Of a DNA stretch of 64,000 bases, positions 12,701 to 23,897 are shown in pieces. A program made the translations under genes and the position numbers. The stretch is from NCBI RefSeq assembly GCF_036324505.1, contig NC_086368.1, positions 1,364,001 through 1,428,000 of the forward strand, written 5' to 3'. The stretch comes from Eleginops maclovinus (lineage: Eukaryota > Chordata > Actinopteri > Perciformes > Eleginopidae). A model generated the notes under the pieces. The model did no database searches. It saw only the letters and a program-made list of their open reading frames with translations, and was not told the origin of the DNA. How positions within the stretch are numbered: the first letter of the stretch is position 1; each line of letters begins with the position of its first letter.

Positions 12701-13290
12701 AGTGAGGTATCTGAAAACATAGCTAGTTCCACAATAGCAAATATCACGGATGGAAACCAAATATTTTGCCGATATATTTTTTAAAAACAACAACGAACAC
12801 CACTTACCACTCGGTGAGTTGCTCATCGTTGAAAATGAATGTTTAGGGTTGTTTTAAGGACAATGTTATGAATGCCTGTAGCCAACCATTCTGAAGCAGG
12901 GGGTGATTCCAAATTAGCCAAAAGCTGGAGACTGGACCAATCGTCAACATTTCTATTTCATCTAAGACGACCCAGAAAGGGGGCTCAAAGTGCAAAATAG
13001 TGAACTTATCCATTAATGAACCCACAGGAGATACCGTTTAGCGTGTTCGTAAGCCAAGGTGACGCTTACAGTCTCATTGATATGTAGCTAGCTAGCAATT
13101 AGCCAATAAGCTAGTGTTAGCTTTCATTCAAAACGTACCGTTCTTTGTGCAACTTCAAATGTCGAACGAAGTTGGAAGTTGTCGCGTCTCCGTCTGTTAT
13201 CTTCGTCCCGCATGTTTTACAGACTGCAGTTCTTTTTTTGTTGACCACCTCAAAGTTTTTAAATCCAAACGAAACTACCCGTGGTATCAT
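9735..13290 (-). pseudogene. ZBED-like hAT transposase, three exons, one in-frame stop
   Basis: Exon 1 is 13290-13139 (ATG at 13290), exon 2 is 11660-10273 and exon 3 is 10120-9735. All junctions have GT and AG, and the total of 1926 nt is exactly 642 codons. Exon 1 encodes a BED-type zinc finger (CKTC with HLKLH). Exon 2 carries the hAT core (SVTVDIWSD, then [40 protein letters not shown]). Exon 3 ends with the dimerisation block (LAVPASSAPVERVFSHGG and ANLIFCKCNAA). The only lesion seen is TGA at 11308-11306, after DIWSD, where relatives have Arg; this is a likely CGA to TGA change. Transposases of this family bind the element ends and excise them. A domesticated gene is unlikely because termini are present. 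Confidence 0.85.
12424..13013. mobile_element. Fold-back element (long inverted repeat) in intron 1 of the ZBED-like gene
   Basis: The left arm starts atggataagttcactgtttt and reads gcactttgagcccc. The right arm is its complement (ggggctcaaagtgcaaaata, ending cttatccat). Similarity continues inward (gtgacaccgacattttaacg against the complement near 12945, and caccgagtgctcactggt against accactcggtgag near 12810). About 590 bp with arms of 200 bp or more and a short unique centre. No coding capacity and no certain target duplication. Confidence 0.7.
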
Positions 13291-13665
13291 TGTTGTCTAC
13301 TTGGCGCCTTATAGTTTGTTCCGCCTCATTGGTTGTCCAGTACTTTGATTGGTTGGATGCTGTCAGATCAAAACAACGTGGATCTAATTTGATTGGATGC
13401 CGTGCCACACACACGTTACGCACACAGATGCACACAGGTGCAAAGAGAGATAGCGCTGTCCATGTCAACATGCTTTTTAATCTTTGGGTTTGGGAAAGTA
13501 GCAAGTCTTTTCGAGTGAAAAGGGGCAAGTCCAAGTCCAAATGCGAGTCACTGATGTTAAAGTCCAAGTCAAAGTGCAAGTCTTTTTAGATCTTGTCAAG
13601 TCAAGTCTAAAGTCATCAAATTCATGACTCGAGTCCAAGTCATGTGACTCGAGTCCACAACTCTG

Positions 13666-15990
13666 CTACATTTGCCGTCAACCTTACCGTTTTTAGCACT
13701 CATTCATAGCAAGGGACTCAAATTTAACCTCCGTCTACTGAGTTCCGCGAACAGAATTAATATCTCCGCTAGCAACAGTTAGCAGTTGATGCTAACATCA
13801 CTCACGTCAATGTAAAGTGTGACAGGAAGAAGCACACTCACGACAAACAGGCCCTCAAAATAAAAGCCAATTTCGGTAATTTCATCGATTTTTAGCTTCC
13901 TTATATAAAATTGTGTGGTTTGTCTTAGACCTCCCGGGCCAGGCAGAACCATCATGCGGACCAGGCCTGGCCCACAGGTCGTCTAATGCCCAGGTCTGCT
14001 AGCTAGCTAATGACTAGCTAATTAATGTGACCACTGTAAAATAATTCTCGGATAAAGTGAGTTGACTTATGTAACATTTACCAAAGTCTACAACACGTAA
14101 TGTTACCAAGTGTAATGTTAAACTAAACTAAGTTTAACATTTACCAACGTCGACATCACCCTGCAGAGAAATGGCAAAATATCTGGCATGGAAATAACAA
14201 CTATGCTACGAAAGTATAATTAAATTGTTGTTTTCACTTACCAGAATTCAATCAGTGATGCAACTGGTTGCTGTCTTTCTCTCCGGTGCAGGAAAAGATC
14301 AAGCTAACCGTCGTGTTGAAGAATGGCGCTCTTCCTGGGCTGCCTCGGTTGTTTGAAGACCGTTGAAGAGGGTCCTGTCTTGTCGAGCTTTCTGTTTAAT
14401 GCGCATGTGCCGGCCTATGCGTAACTTCAAAATTGTATATTCATCAAAACGGATATTTCTTAGTTGAGCTCTTAATGAAAAATATTTACATTAAAAACAT
14501 TAAAGACAAATTATTACTTGAAAAAATAAAACAAATAATGTTCAATTGAATGGAAGGACAATTATACATTGGATGGAGTACAGCTCGAAAACCTTTTTTC
14601 AGTGAAGCTTGTGTTTTAGCTTACTTCAAATTGGGCCAGTTGCCCAGACCTTGTCAAAGCCGTTGTCAGTGCCAGCGACAAACTTAAGCAATTGCGAAGA
14701 TTTACCGCAATGCTATCAGAAAGGTAGGCTTTTTATTATTATCTTCATTGCACTGCCCGATAGTTAACAATAATATTTTTAGTAGCCTATAGCCTATTTT
14801 CAGTAATAAACAAAGTAACCCTGTCAGATTCTCACTGATACGCTAACTATTAGGTGTTCCCACCAAAGAGTCTAGAACTGCAAGTGTTGTAATATCAGCC
14901 ATGTTGGAGGCATTGGAGGCATAAGAAGCCTAGGTGAATGATTATGGCCATTGGCATTTGCTTGCCTATGACTCAAAGTTATCAAAATGGTTCAGTTTTT
15001 AAAACACTTATTATGCTTTACGCGGGGAGGATGATTGTTTACATAAAATAACATCACTGAAAGGTAGTCTTGTATTACAAGGCTAATGGTACAGTAAGCT
15101 GATAGTCTATATGGTCGATCGGGCTATGGATACACGGCCATATTGGTATGATTTGTTCAGGCTCCCCCAACATTTTAAAACTATTGACTTTGAATGTAGG
15201 CTATTCAATTTTACTTTGATTACCTACTTACAGAAAAGCAATGTTGTTGTTGGCATCCTGCTGAAAGGCCTCTTGTTGTTTACGCCCTTCCAATTAATTT
15301 GACAGGACACCTCACCAGTGAAGAGCCTGCCCAGGATGTTTCAGGTCACCCTCTTGATATCCTGGCCCCAATGGTGGCCAAAGAAGAAATCTAAAAGGCA
15401 AAGACATTTTTTTTATTAAATAGCCAGCAAGGTACACATTTTTAAGCGTAAGTTGCATTTCAGGATGAATTTATTGTCAACGTGAAATGTATTGTTCCAG
15501 TTGTAAGCTTCCAGAAATGCTTCAAAAATATAGGCAAAGTCTCGGAATATCAGGGAAATTTCTGTTGGTGTGTGTTGTAAACATTACAATTCCTAAGTAT
15601 AAAGGCTGGGTAATCAAAGTTGACGATAGAAGAGCAAAATTAACTCTGTAAACTAATAATTGTCAGTCAAACCTGGGAGGAGGTGCCCTGGGAAGCTATG
15701 AAGGAACACGTACACCACATCAGGTTAGATTAAGTTATATATATCTAGCCAGCCTTGTATCGTAGGTCGTGGAAATTTAGATTTTTGGTCAGGGAAAGTC
15801 TTGGAAAAGTTATAGAATTTTACTTTTGACTTTGAATGGGAACCCTGATCTGACCACTGGGACAAGGCGGTTCAGTGCAGGCCTGTTCAGGGCTGCTGCA
15901 AGACCAGATAGTTAATAGAATGTTTGCAATAATCATGGGCAATCGATGAACGTAATGGCACCATTCAAATTAGAAAGTAAGAAAACTCAC
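13666..15990. other. Unassigned interval
   Basis: No protein recognised. On -, about 14420-14244 could be a non-coding first exon ending in a good donor (ctg/gtaagtg), but nothing downstream confirms it. The part at 13925-13985 is rich in CCCGGG/GGCCTGG. Probably old repeat and the 3' flank of the CACTA-like element. Confidence 0.3.
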
Positions 15991-16850
15991 CACTCTCTGT
16001 CGAGCTGGGCCATTTGAAGGTTGCTTCAAAAACAATTCAAAGGCCTCCACTGTCTCCAAATGTTCCAGGGGGAGCTGGATGTTGTCGGGCATTTCTACAT
16101 CTGGCCCCGGGGTGTAGTTCAGTCTGCTGTTCAGGTAATTGACCTTTGCAACAAGCTGGTCCTGTTGCTGCTTGATATTTTCCAGCAGACTAAGGATGTG
16201 GACTTCAATGGCTGTTGAAAAACATGAAATATAGCTTAAATGTAGTGTATAAAATATATCATGTTCCAGGGTTTATCCTCATTACTCATTGTTCAGCACC
16301 AGGAGACTCATTTTTACAGCATATTTTGGAGTTAAAGATACAAGGCTATAACTTGGCATGGTTGTTATTAGGCACAATGACATTATTGACATTAGTTATT
16401 GACATTATTTAATGACAAAAGTTAATTGACCTCTGGCTCAGAATTACCCTCTACTAGTTGTCAGGTGTTGCTCACCAGAGCAGGGAATGCTGTCGCTGAT
16501 TCTTCCCCCATGCCATGTTGGTCTGTAGGCCTGGCTTGAACAGGGCTCCTCTATTTGCCGCATGTTGAGGGTGGGTGCGGGGGGTGGAGAGAGTTGAGGA
16601 GGGACTGCCGTTCCTGTGGGCGGTGTACGAGAGGGGGATACATTTCTATGAAATGGTAGTCATCTGCTAACCATGGGACCTCTCTATTCAATAATATTTC
16701 AAAAATCAGTCCCTACCTTGAGGAACTCTCTGCACATTAAATACGGGTAAGGGGAGTAGAGGTGGTGAAGGGTGTTGCAGGACTGCAGGTCCTGCCCCAT
16801 GGTGAGGTGCTGAGGGAGAGAAATTTGGCTGAAATGGCATACTTAATGTT
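15991..16850 (-). pseudogene. DUF4806-containing transposon gene, 3' exons
   Basis: Three candidate exons read on -: about 16823-16728 (proline-rich), about 16613-16478 (ends before donor gtgagcaac), and 16211-15991 (acceptor ttcaacag, donor gtgagttt). The last encodes a coiled-coil-like start (LLENIKQQQDQL) followed by IQLPLEHLETVEAFELFL, the pattern of the DUF4806 domain found in many teleost transposon-associated proteins. Its function is unknown. It lies downstream of the Tnp2-like transposase on the same strand, so it is probably the second protein, or the 3' part, of the same CACTA-like element. No stop codon was found in the last exon; a terminal exon is missing or unrecognised. Confidence 0.5.
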
Positions 16851-16982
16851 GAAAGAAAGAGAATGGGTATTTATTCATCAACAAAAAAGTAATAACATGG
16901 ACTAAAGCATGCACAAGTGTACAGTGTATTCAAATAAGCGTCATCAATTCTCAGGTAGAACTTCAGCTCAACCGTATAGTAG

Positions 16983-17277
<295 letters not shown>

Positions 17278-17419
17278 TAACACACACAGAAGGAATGTAA
17301 TCCCTCACAGGTATATACAAGTAAAGGGTAGAGTACAGAGTAAATGGAGTGATTACTAGCCCTGATAAAGAATGATTCTTGACCATGATAAGGTGCTATG
17401 GTGGAGAAGTTGTGGTGGT

Positions 17420-18271
17420 AGTGCAAAAGTAAACAGTGCAGGGACATAAATAGTGCAAGTATTGCCTGTTGTTAAATATGAAAGGAATATATATCTATAA
17501 TATAGAATATACATATAAGTATAAATATGGATAACAAGAGAATGAACATGAATTGTATTGTAATTTGGTACTAATTCAATTTTTGGCAGGATGTATTGGG
17601 TTGTTTTATAATCTCACAAAAATAACATCATTAGTCAGATACATTGAACATTTTGTCAAGCATGACATTATGTGTTTAGTGTATACATGGAAGATTACCA
17701 ACTTTTATTAAATACTTACAGCAAATTATCATCCGGAGTAATGGCAGTCAAAGTCAGAAGTGAACTTGAACTGATTGATTTCTTTGTTTTTTTTATTTAG
17801 TGGAGGAGGGGTATGGCCACGATTTCGATTCACCAAAATGCTGAACAAATGACTTCAGCATTTCACCCGCATATTTGACTAGGCTCAGGTGATTGGGGGT
17901 TAACCAACACCGAAATTGCTGCCGACAGGAGCATGAAATTGTGGTACATGTTCCTCTCCAGGAATCCCGCCAGAACCACAGGGCCAGTGTACAGAAGAAA
18001 TTGTCTGAATTCGGTTGCCTTCCAACGGTCCAATTCTCTTAGCGACCGTGGCTTCCTGGCAAACTCAGTAGGCATGTAGGGCCTCATTGATATTGGTTTT
18101 CTTGACATCCTTTCCACTATTGAGGCCGGCAATTTTACAGTTAACGGCCCCCGGAGCCAGGTCTGAAGCAGTCGCTTTACAATACCAAGACACATTAGTC
18201 AATGGGAAATTGCAATATCATGCCCACCGTTGCATTTTTAAATGGGTGTGGCCCCTTATGGTGGTATATGT
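17420..18271. repeat. Near-identical direct duplicate, copy A
   Basis: Matches 20341-21193 almost base for base. The few differences are one- or two-base changes (attggtttt against attgtttt, gcccaccg against gccaccg, tgtgttta against tgagtttta). The identity starts abruptly at agtgcaaaag and ends where a hAT sequence begins in copy A. See the finding on probable misassembly. Confidence 0.9.
17863..18271 (-). pseudogene. Tnp2-like (CACTA) transposase fragment, copy A
   Basis: Open frame from about 18195 to 17863 encoding the conserved block CLGIVKRLLQTW, EFARKPRSLRELDRWKATEF and RQFLLYTGPVVL of EnSpm/CACTA Tnp2-type transposases. Copy A keeps the frame through the site where copy B lacks a G. 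Its upstream continuation (FPID, near 18205) is interrupted at 18272 by a hAT end, so only the middle of the protein is present. Confidence 0.7.
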
Positions 18272-19380
18272 CAGTGGTTCTTAAACTTTTTGTCTGACGA
18301 CCCCACAAAAAAAACTGGAGAGGTTTGGTGACCCCACTTTCCCAAAAGTGTGTAAGTGTGACGTCACGTTTCCGTAGCAACCGATTTTTTGTTCCAATCC
18401 AAACAAATTAACAATGTATGACGATTATTTTATGGAAAAGGAACGATTTTGTGTGAATTAATTTACGAGTTTGCGTCTCCAATGATTTGAGTGATAGTCA
18501 TACATTTTGAAAGAAACAGCAATGCCATCTGCAGTTTGGTTGTTTGGGGGCGGGCTGTAAATCGCGTTGCCAGGACAACGTTATGCATTGCAAACCCATG
18601 GTAACGACTGTCAATCAAGCAAAAACAAATAGGCAATGTGTAAGAAAAGGCCTGGGCGGCAACAATTTATTAACGCAAACAAGAACTGGAACAAACAAAG
18701 CAATGAAACAAATGTCCAAATCAAACGGGAGTCAAGAGTCAACAGAGAGTGTGTATGATTGGAACGATCTCACTTCCTCTTATACGGACGCCATGTCAAT
18801 GAGAAGGATGGGCCTGCTTCCGCGAGCATAGCAGGTCAATTCGGGGATCGATGCTGCTCACAGCAACACGAAGATTCTCCTCCATGCTGTTGAGACGACA
18901 TCTGTATTTGTTCTTTATGTAGGCCAGGGACGAAAATGTCTTTTCGCACAGATAGGTTGATCCAAACGGCGTGAGGATGTCCATGGCAGCCTTGGACAAC
19001 CCGGGGTATTCCTGCACAACTGACAGCCAGAATTCATCTAGAGTTTTTGAGGCAAACGACGCCTGCAATGTGCGGTCGCTGGACAGCTCAATCAGCGCAT
19101 CCTCGAGCTCAGATGGCAGGTTGTTTGAGGAGCAGTTGGTGAATGGTTGTCGTACCCAGTCAAAAGGCTCTACATTCTCCGTGAGGAAATACTTATTGAA
19201 TTTGATCGAGGGCAACTCGAGAAGAGGGACCATTAATTAGACTCCTTTTCGATGATTGGGATTCGTCACACTCAAAGGCCTCAGTCTCCGAAAATTTCAG
19301 ATAGTCCACTACTCTGCCGGGTTGCATCGCTGTTCATATTACTTGTGAAAGCATTCCTGTTGTCTGATCAGGACAGGATG
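18272..19380 (-). mobile_element. Truncated hAT transposon (ZBED5/FAM200-like), 3' part only
   Basis: Terminal repeat cagtggttcttaaacttttt, then gacgaccccac, at 18272. The intact sequence in copy B (gtatatgtcatcg) gives the empty site and implies an 8-bp duplicate gtatatgt. The open frame 19233-18796 on - encodes the C-terminus of a hAT transposase: STYLCEKTFSSLAYIKNKYR is the dimerisation-domain signature and LRVAVSSIDPRIDLL its usual end. The rest of the transposase and the other terminus are missing; the sequence runs into the low-quality segment. Confidence 0.75.
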
Positions 19381-20340
19381 TTTTCTGGCTTGTGAATGAA
19401 TTAGCTTAACATGTAATTGTCAAATATATCAGCCAGGGTATCACTGATTAACCATCTGAGTAAAGTGAGAATTTTACAGCATTGGGGAAATGAAACGTAA
19501 CTGAGGGTAAGGTGCACATGCTTCGCACTAGTATGGCTTTAAGACAAAATTATGACCCGCTGAAACCCTTACTCTATGATAGAAGGGATCAGGCAGACCC
19601 CATTCTTCAGTGATGGGTTAGAGGCTCGTGACTTTAAAGGGCCTTTGCGCATTTGATGTCGGGGAAGTTAGGCTTCTTGGCGTGTCATGAGGGGTACATT
19701 TTATGAAAGGGATCATTGTCTAACCATCGGGACCTTTCATAATATTCAAATCGATCCTACCAGGGCTCTCCCTTTAATGGTAATGCAGTAGATGTGGTGA
19801 AGGTGTTGGACTGCAAGTCCTCCATGGATCTTGAGAACTTTGCTGAGGCCTCTTATGTTAAGAAAGGGTATTTCATTCATCAACAAAATATAACATGGAC
19901 TAAGGCACAGTACAGTGTATATCAATAAGCTTTTATCAATCTCAGGTAGAACTTCACTCAACCTTTATAGTAGTTAGTAAAAAACTTATATCCGAAGAAT
20001 TTTGACTCAAGTACTATCTCCCCCATCGGCACCAGCACACAGCACCCATCCATCACCATCACACACACAATGAACAAACACACTACACAACACATCACAG
20101 TCACAGCACAACACCACACACTCACAAAACAACACCACCATTCACCCTCGAGACTGCACACACACACCGCACTGTCGTAAGCGTACACACGGACCACACA
20201 CAATCATTAAGCACACACTTAGGATTTAATCCCTCAGCAGGTCATCAAGTGTAAAGGTGAGTACAGGAATGGGTGATTTTGCTCTGATAAAGAATGGACT
20301 TCTTGACATGATAAGTGTGCTATGGTGGGAAGTTGTTGGT
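19381..20340. other. Indel-ridden second version of 16440-17419 (probable uncorrected sequence)
   Basis: Blocks match the earlier region in order but with a small insertion or deletion every 10-20 bases: tttcattcatcaacaaaata against tttattcatcaacaaaaaag, caggtagaacttcactcaac against caggtagaacttcagctcaac, and a scrambled CA array at 20035-20215 in place of the pure one. At 20341 the match becomes almost perfect. Open frames here are meaningless. Confidence 0.7.
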
Positions 20341-21193
20341 AGTGCAAAAGTAAACAGTGCAGGGACATAAATAGTGCAAGTATTGCCTGTTGTTAAATAT
20401 GAAAGGAATATATATCTATAATATAGAATATACATATAAGTATAAATATGGATAACAAGAGAATGAACATGAATTGTATTGTAATTTGGTACTAATTCAA
20501 TTTTTGGCAGGATGTATTGGGTTGTTTTATAATCTCACAAAAATAACATCATTAGTCAGATACATTGAACATTTTGTCAAGCATGACATTATGAGTTTTA
20601 GTGTATACATGGAAGATTACCAACTTTTATTAAATACTTACAGCAAATTATCATCCGGAGTAATGGCAGTCAAAGTCAGAAGTGAACTTGAACTGATTGA
20701 TTTCTTTGTTTTTTTTATTTAGTGGAGGAGGGGTATGGCCACGATTTCGATTCACCAAAATGCTGAACAAATGACTTCAGCATTTCACCCGCATATTTGA
20801 CTAGGCTCAGGTGATTGGGGGTTAACCAACACCGAAATTGCTGCCGACAGGAGCATGAAATTGTGGTACATGTTCCTCTCCAGGAATCCCGCCAGAACCA
20901 CAGGGCCAGTGTACAGAAGAAATTGTCTGAATTCGGTTGCCTTCCAACGGTCCAATTCTCTTAGCGACCGTGGCTTCCTGGCAAACTCAGTAGGCATGTA
21001 GGGCCTCATTGATATTGTTTTCTTGACATCCTTTCCACTATTGAGGCCGGCAATTTTACAGTTAACGGCCCCCGGAGCCAGGTCTGAAGCAGTCGCTTTA
21101 CAATACCAAGACACATTAGTCAATGGGAAATTGCAATATCATGCCACCGTTGCATTTTTAAATGGGTGTGGCCCCTTATGGTGGTATATGTCA
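20341..21193. repeat. Near-identical direct duplicate, copy B
   Basis: Second copy of 17420-18271, continuing at 21193 into Tnp2-like coding sequence where copy A has the hAT insertion. It therefore represents the empty site of that insertion. Confidence 0.9.
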
Positions 21194-22222
21194 TCGACCA
21201 TGAGGTCGAATGACATGTCAGGTCTCTGGGGGTGCTCTGGTCCAGGGAATGTCATGCGCCGGTTCTGATACAGCCCTGGGTGTAGGCACTTATCGCACCC
21301 GTGGTATGCGTTATGGGCCTTTGTGCTTTTCACGAAGGCCCGTGCAGGGGTGTCACACACCACTGTGTGCAGCGGTGTCACACACCACTGTGTGCAGCTT
21401 GATCGTGAAGGTTTTATCCCCAAAGCAAAACCCAGCCTCTAGCTCCTGAAGTTCACTGACAAAGTCAGAGACAATCTCTGTGGCCGAACAAGGTTTTTTT
21501 TTCCACAGTAGATACCAATGACCACAGGTTCCTTCATGGGAACCGAGACAAGTAACCCAAGGATGGGTCAGAGCTGCACACTGGAGCTTTTAAATAGAGG
21601 TAGGCCGTCTATATTTATTTGCAGCCCCAGTGTCATGCCCTCTGCCAGTGTTTTGCCATATTTTGTTAGAGTGGCTTTCAGGGAGGTAAGGATGCCAAAA
21701 TGAAAGTAATGCCCACCAGCCTTCTCCTGAGTTGTATATTTGTTTTTTGTCCCGAGAAGGGTCCTACCATCCTTCGGTAGATTGGGATGGGTTATATGTA
21801 GAATACCCAAAAGTGCAGTCAGGGCAACCAAGTAAATGCCAAAACTCACAGCCCAGTTGGCAATGTTTTCAGATAGGGATGATTCATATCGGTCATCATC
21901 ATCTGCAGATTCTGCACCTGATGTCCCAGGTCACCCATCACAATACACATCAGCAAAATCCTCTATATTCCATGTAATTTTCCTCTTCACTGAAAACTGT
22001 CCCACCCTCTTCAGCTGCACATGTAATGCTAGAGGTACTTGGATTCTGTGAACAAGTGTTCTCAAAAAGAACTCCACTGTCCCTGTCTCTGTCATCTGCC
22101 CCTATTCCAGTCATGTCCATGTCAGTCATGTCATCCCTAATTTGTTCAGGCCTTTTTTGCTCATTTACATGGGTCCTTCGTCTAATGGTGCGTAAGGAGA
22201 CAGGGTTTGTGTATCTATTCAT
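20785..22222 (-). pseudogene. CACTA/EnSpm Tnp2-like transposase, decayed
   Basis: Read on - from 22222 to 20785 in several frames. Blocks in order: a basic N-terminus with an acidic linker (22222-21950); LPKDGRTLLGT and GGHYFHFGI with LGLQINIDGLPLFKSSS (21849-21568); CDTPARAFVKSTKAH, GCDKC and RRMTFPGPEHPQRPD (21423-21139); and FARKPRSLRELDRWKATEF (21123-20785). This is the block order of Tnp2-type transposases, which cut CACTA-type element ends. Lesions include frame changes near 21940, 21500 and 21135 and a one-base loss near 21018. The C-terminal third of the family is absent. Terminal CACTG repeats were not located. The DUF4806 gene downstream is the likely partner. Confidence 0.7.
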
Positions 22223-23370
22223 TTTGGTTCTAAAAGAGACATTTCAGAAAGACAGTTTGCAATTAGGTGTGTAAAATGGATCATTGTTTGTTATGTTATA
22301 TTTAAAGAAATACATTGTTGAGTAACATCGTAGTAGCATTAGAAGTAGTAGTAGTGGCAGTATCATTATTTGCTTTATGGGGAAGTGCTCAAACTGCTAG
22401 AAAATGTGCAACATTAGACTACATTTTAACAATACAGAAAGTATCTTACTTGATCAAGCGAACCCAGCAGAGGCAATCGTAGGTGAGAGTTATCCAGCCG
22501 ATAAAAGCTGACGCTGCAGAACAGACAACATAGACGATGGGGACCAGTTCCATACAGTGGCAAATAGGCGCCAATACCCATTAGTTGTCTGAACTGACTT
22601 GAACAATGATTAATGCCTCTGCTTAATTTCCACTATAAAGAGATCGGCAGAGATAGACACTAAACATGAGACCAAACTTGCCAAAATGCAAAGTTAACAA
22701 TGCAGCTTGCTAGCAGCTAGCGCTAAACCATTATCCCGCGAGTGAACATGCTAAACCTGCTATAGTGGTCATAGCAGACAAGTGCTTCACTCACTGTTAT
22801 ATTGACCTCGCTTCATTGCCTGAAATACCAGTGCCAATTTGTCAGCTTGGTTTATAGTTTGCATCGCAAACATATAGGCATTAGTAATATCTTGCAAATG
22901 ATGCAATCAAGCCTAGCAGCATGCTAGCTAACAGCTACATGCCGCTAAGTTTGGCTACATATGAGTAACAGCGACACACTAACACAGACCAGACAAGACC
23001 AAATAACAATGTGTCTTTTTCACAACATATTCTGCCGAAATTGCTATCCCATTTTAAATCAAATGGGCTACAGACTCACATGACCACCACCTCTCAGCTA
23101 ACTGTTGCACAAATGTATATCGTTCTAAAAGGTTAGTCCTCCTAATATAATATCAAACAGCGTCATTACAATCATTAATATATATACATGATGATTAAAT
23201 CACAAAGGCCAATGTTTACTTTGAATGTCACAATATATCAATAAATCAATACACTTACGTAATTGGTTCAGCGCAACCTTGTCCAAAAAAAGAAAATCTA
23301 CCCTGGTATGACTCCTCTCGGCTCCTGGTACTGTCAACGATTACAGTAAAGGCGCGTCCGCAGATCCGAT
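22223..23370. other. Unassigned interval upstream of the Tnp2-like gene
   Basis: No protein. A short stretch at about 22565-22455 read on - ends in a plausible donor (atcaa/gtaagata) and could be a 5' UTR exon of the transposase. The remainder is AT-rich with no recognised repeat. Confidence 0.3.
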
Positions 23371-23670
23371 AGAAGATAGATAGAAGATAGAATCGGAGGA
23401 TGAAACCCTCTTTATTAGTCACATACATGCACACAGCAGAGCACACACAGTGAAATTGGTCCTCTGCATTTAACCCATCCTAGTACTAGGAGCAGTGGGC
23501 AGCTATTGTGCAGCGCCCGGGGAGCAATGGGGAGGGGGGATTGGAGGTGTCCGGTGCCTTGCTCAAGGGCACCACAGCAGGGCCTAGGAGGTGAACTGGG
23601 ACCTCTCCAAGTAGCAGTCCACCTTCCATATTTTCAAGTCTGTTCGGGCCCCTACTGACTGAGCCACTGC
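23371..23670. repeat. LINE-derived teleost repeat (3' end)
   Basis: gatagaagatagatagaag, then ccctctttattagtcacat, followed by tggtcctctgcatttaaccc and gccttgctcaagggcacc. This is a very common teleost repeat, recognised from memory as the 3' end of a non-LTR element. A relative in the other orientation (cccttgagcaaggcacc) is at 63060. Confidence 0.5.
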
Positions 23671-23897
23671 TGGACATATGGGTCCGCTCAAGATCCGCTG
23701 TTTGACAGTAGAATTTACGGCAATGCACGGAGGCGGAGCTGATCCTCTGGGCAGCGCCTAAATGATTGTGACAGTCATGCGGGTTTGGCGACTTGAAGGC
23801 GGATCTGCTTAGGGGTCTCCTGCTGTGTGAGGAGAGTCCCACATCTGAGGCCAAATCGGTGAAGGAGGGCAGCGTGACAAACTGTCATATACCAACC

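Larger units (their letters stand above)
9089..13665 (-). mobile_element. ZBED-type hAT transposon with AAGTC-rich subterminal repeats
   Basis: Left end cagaggtgggaccatgtc at 9089; the right end, read on -, is cagagttgtggactcgag from 13665. Both ends carry many copies of aagtc/aagtcc (9118-9215 and 13500-13645), as known for a teleost hAT family. It encloses the transposase gene on - and a fold-back element in its first intron. I could not find an 8-bp target duplication: the flanks cttgctgg and ctacattt differ, so the limits may be a few bases off or the flank has changed. Confidence 0.75.

Noticed and set aside
9081..13673. 8-bp target duplication of the ZBED-type hAT
   Set aside because: cttgctgg and ctacattt do not match; I left the TSD unclaimed.
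14244..14420. First exon of a host gene on -
   Set aside because: Only a good donor site and moderate GC; no acceptor-linked coding exon found.
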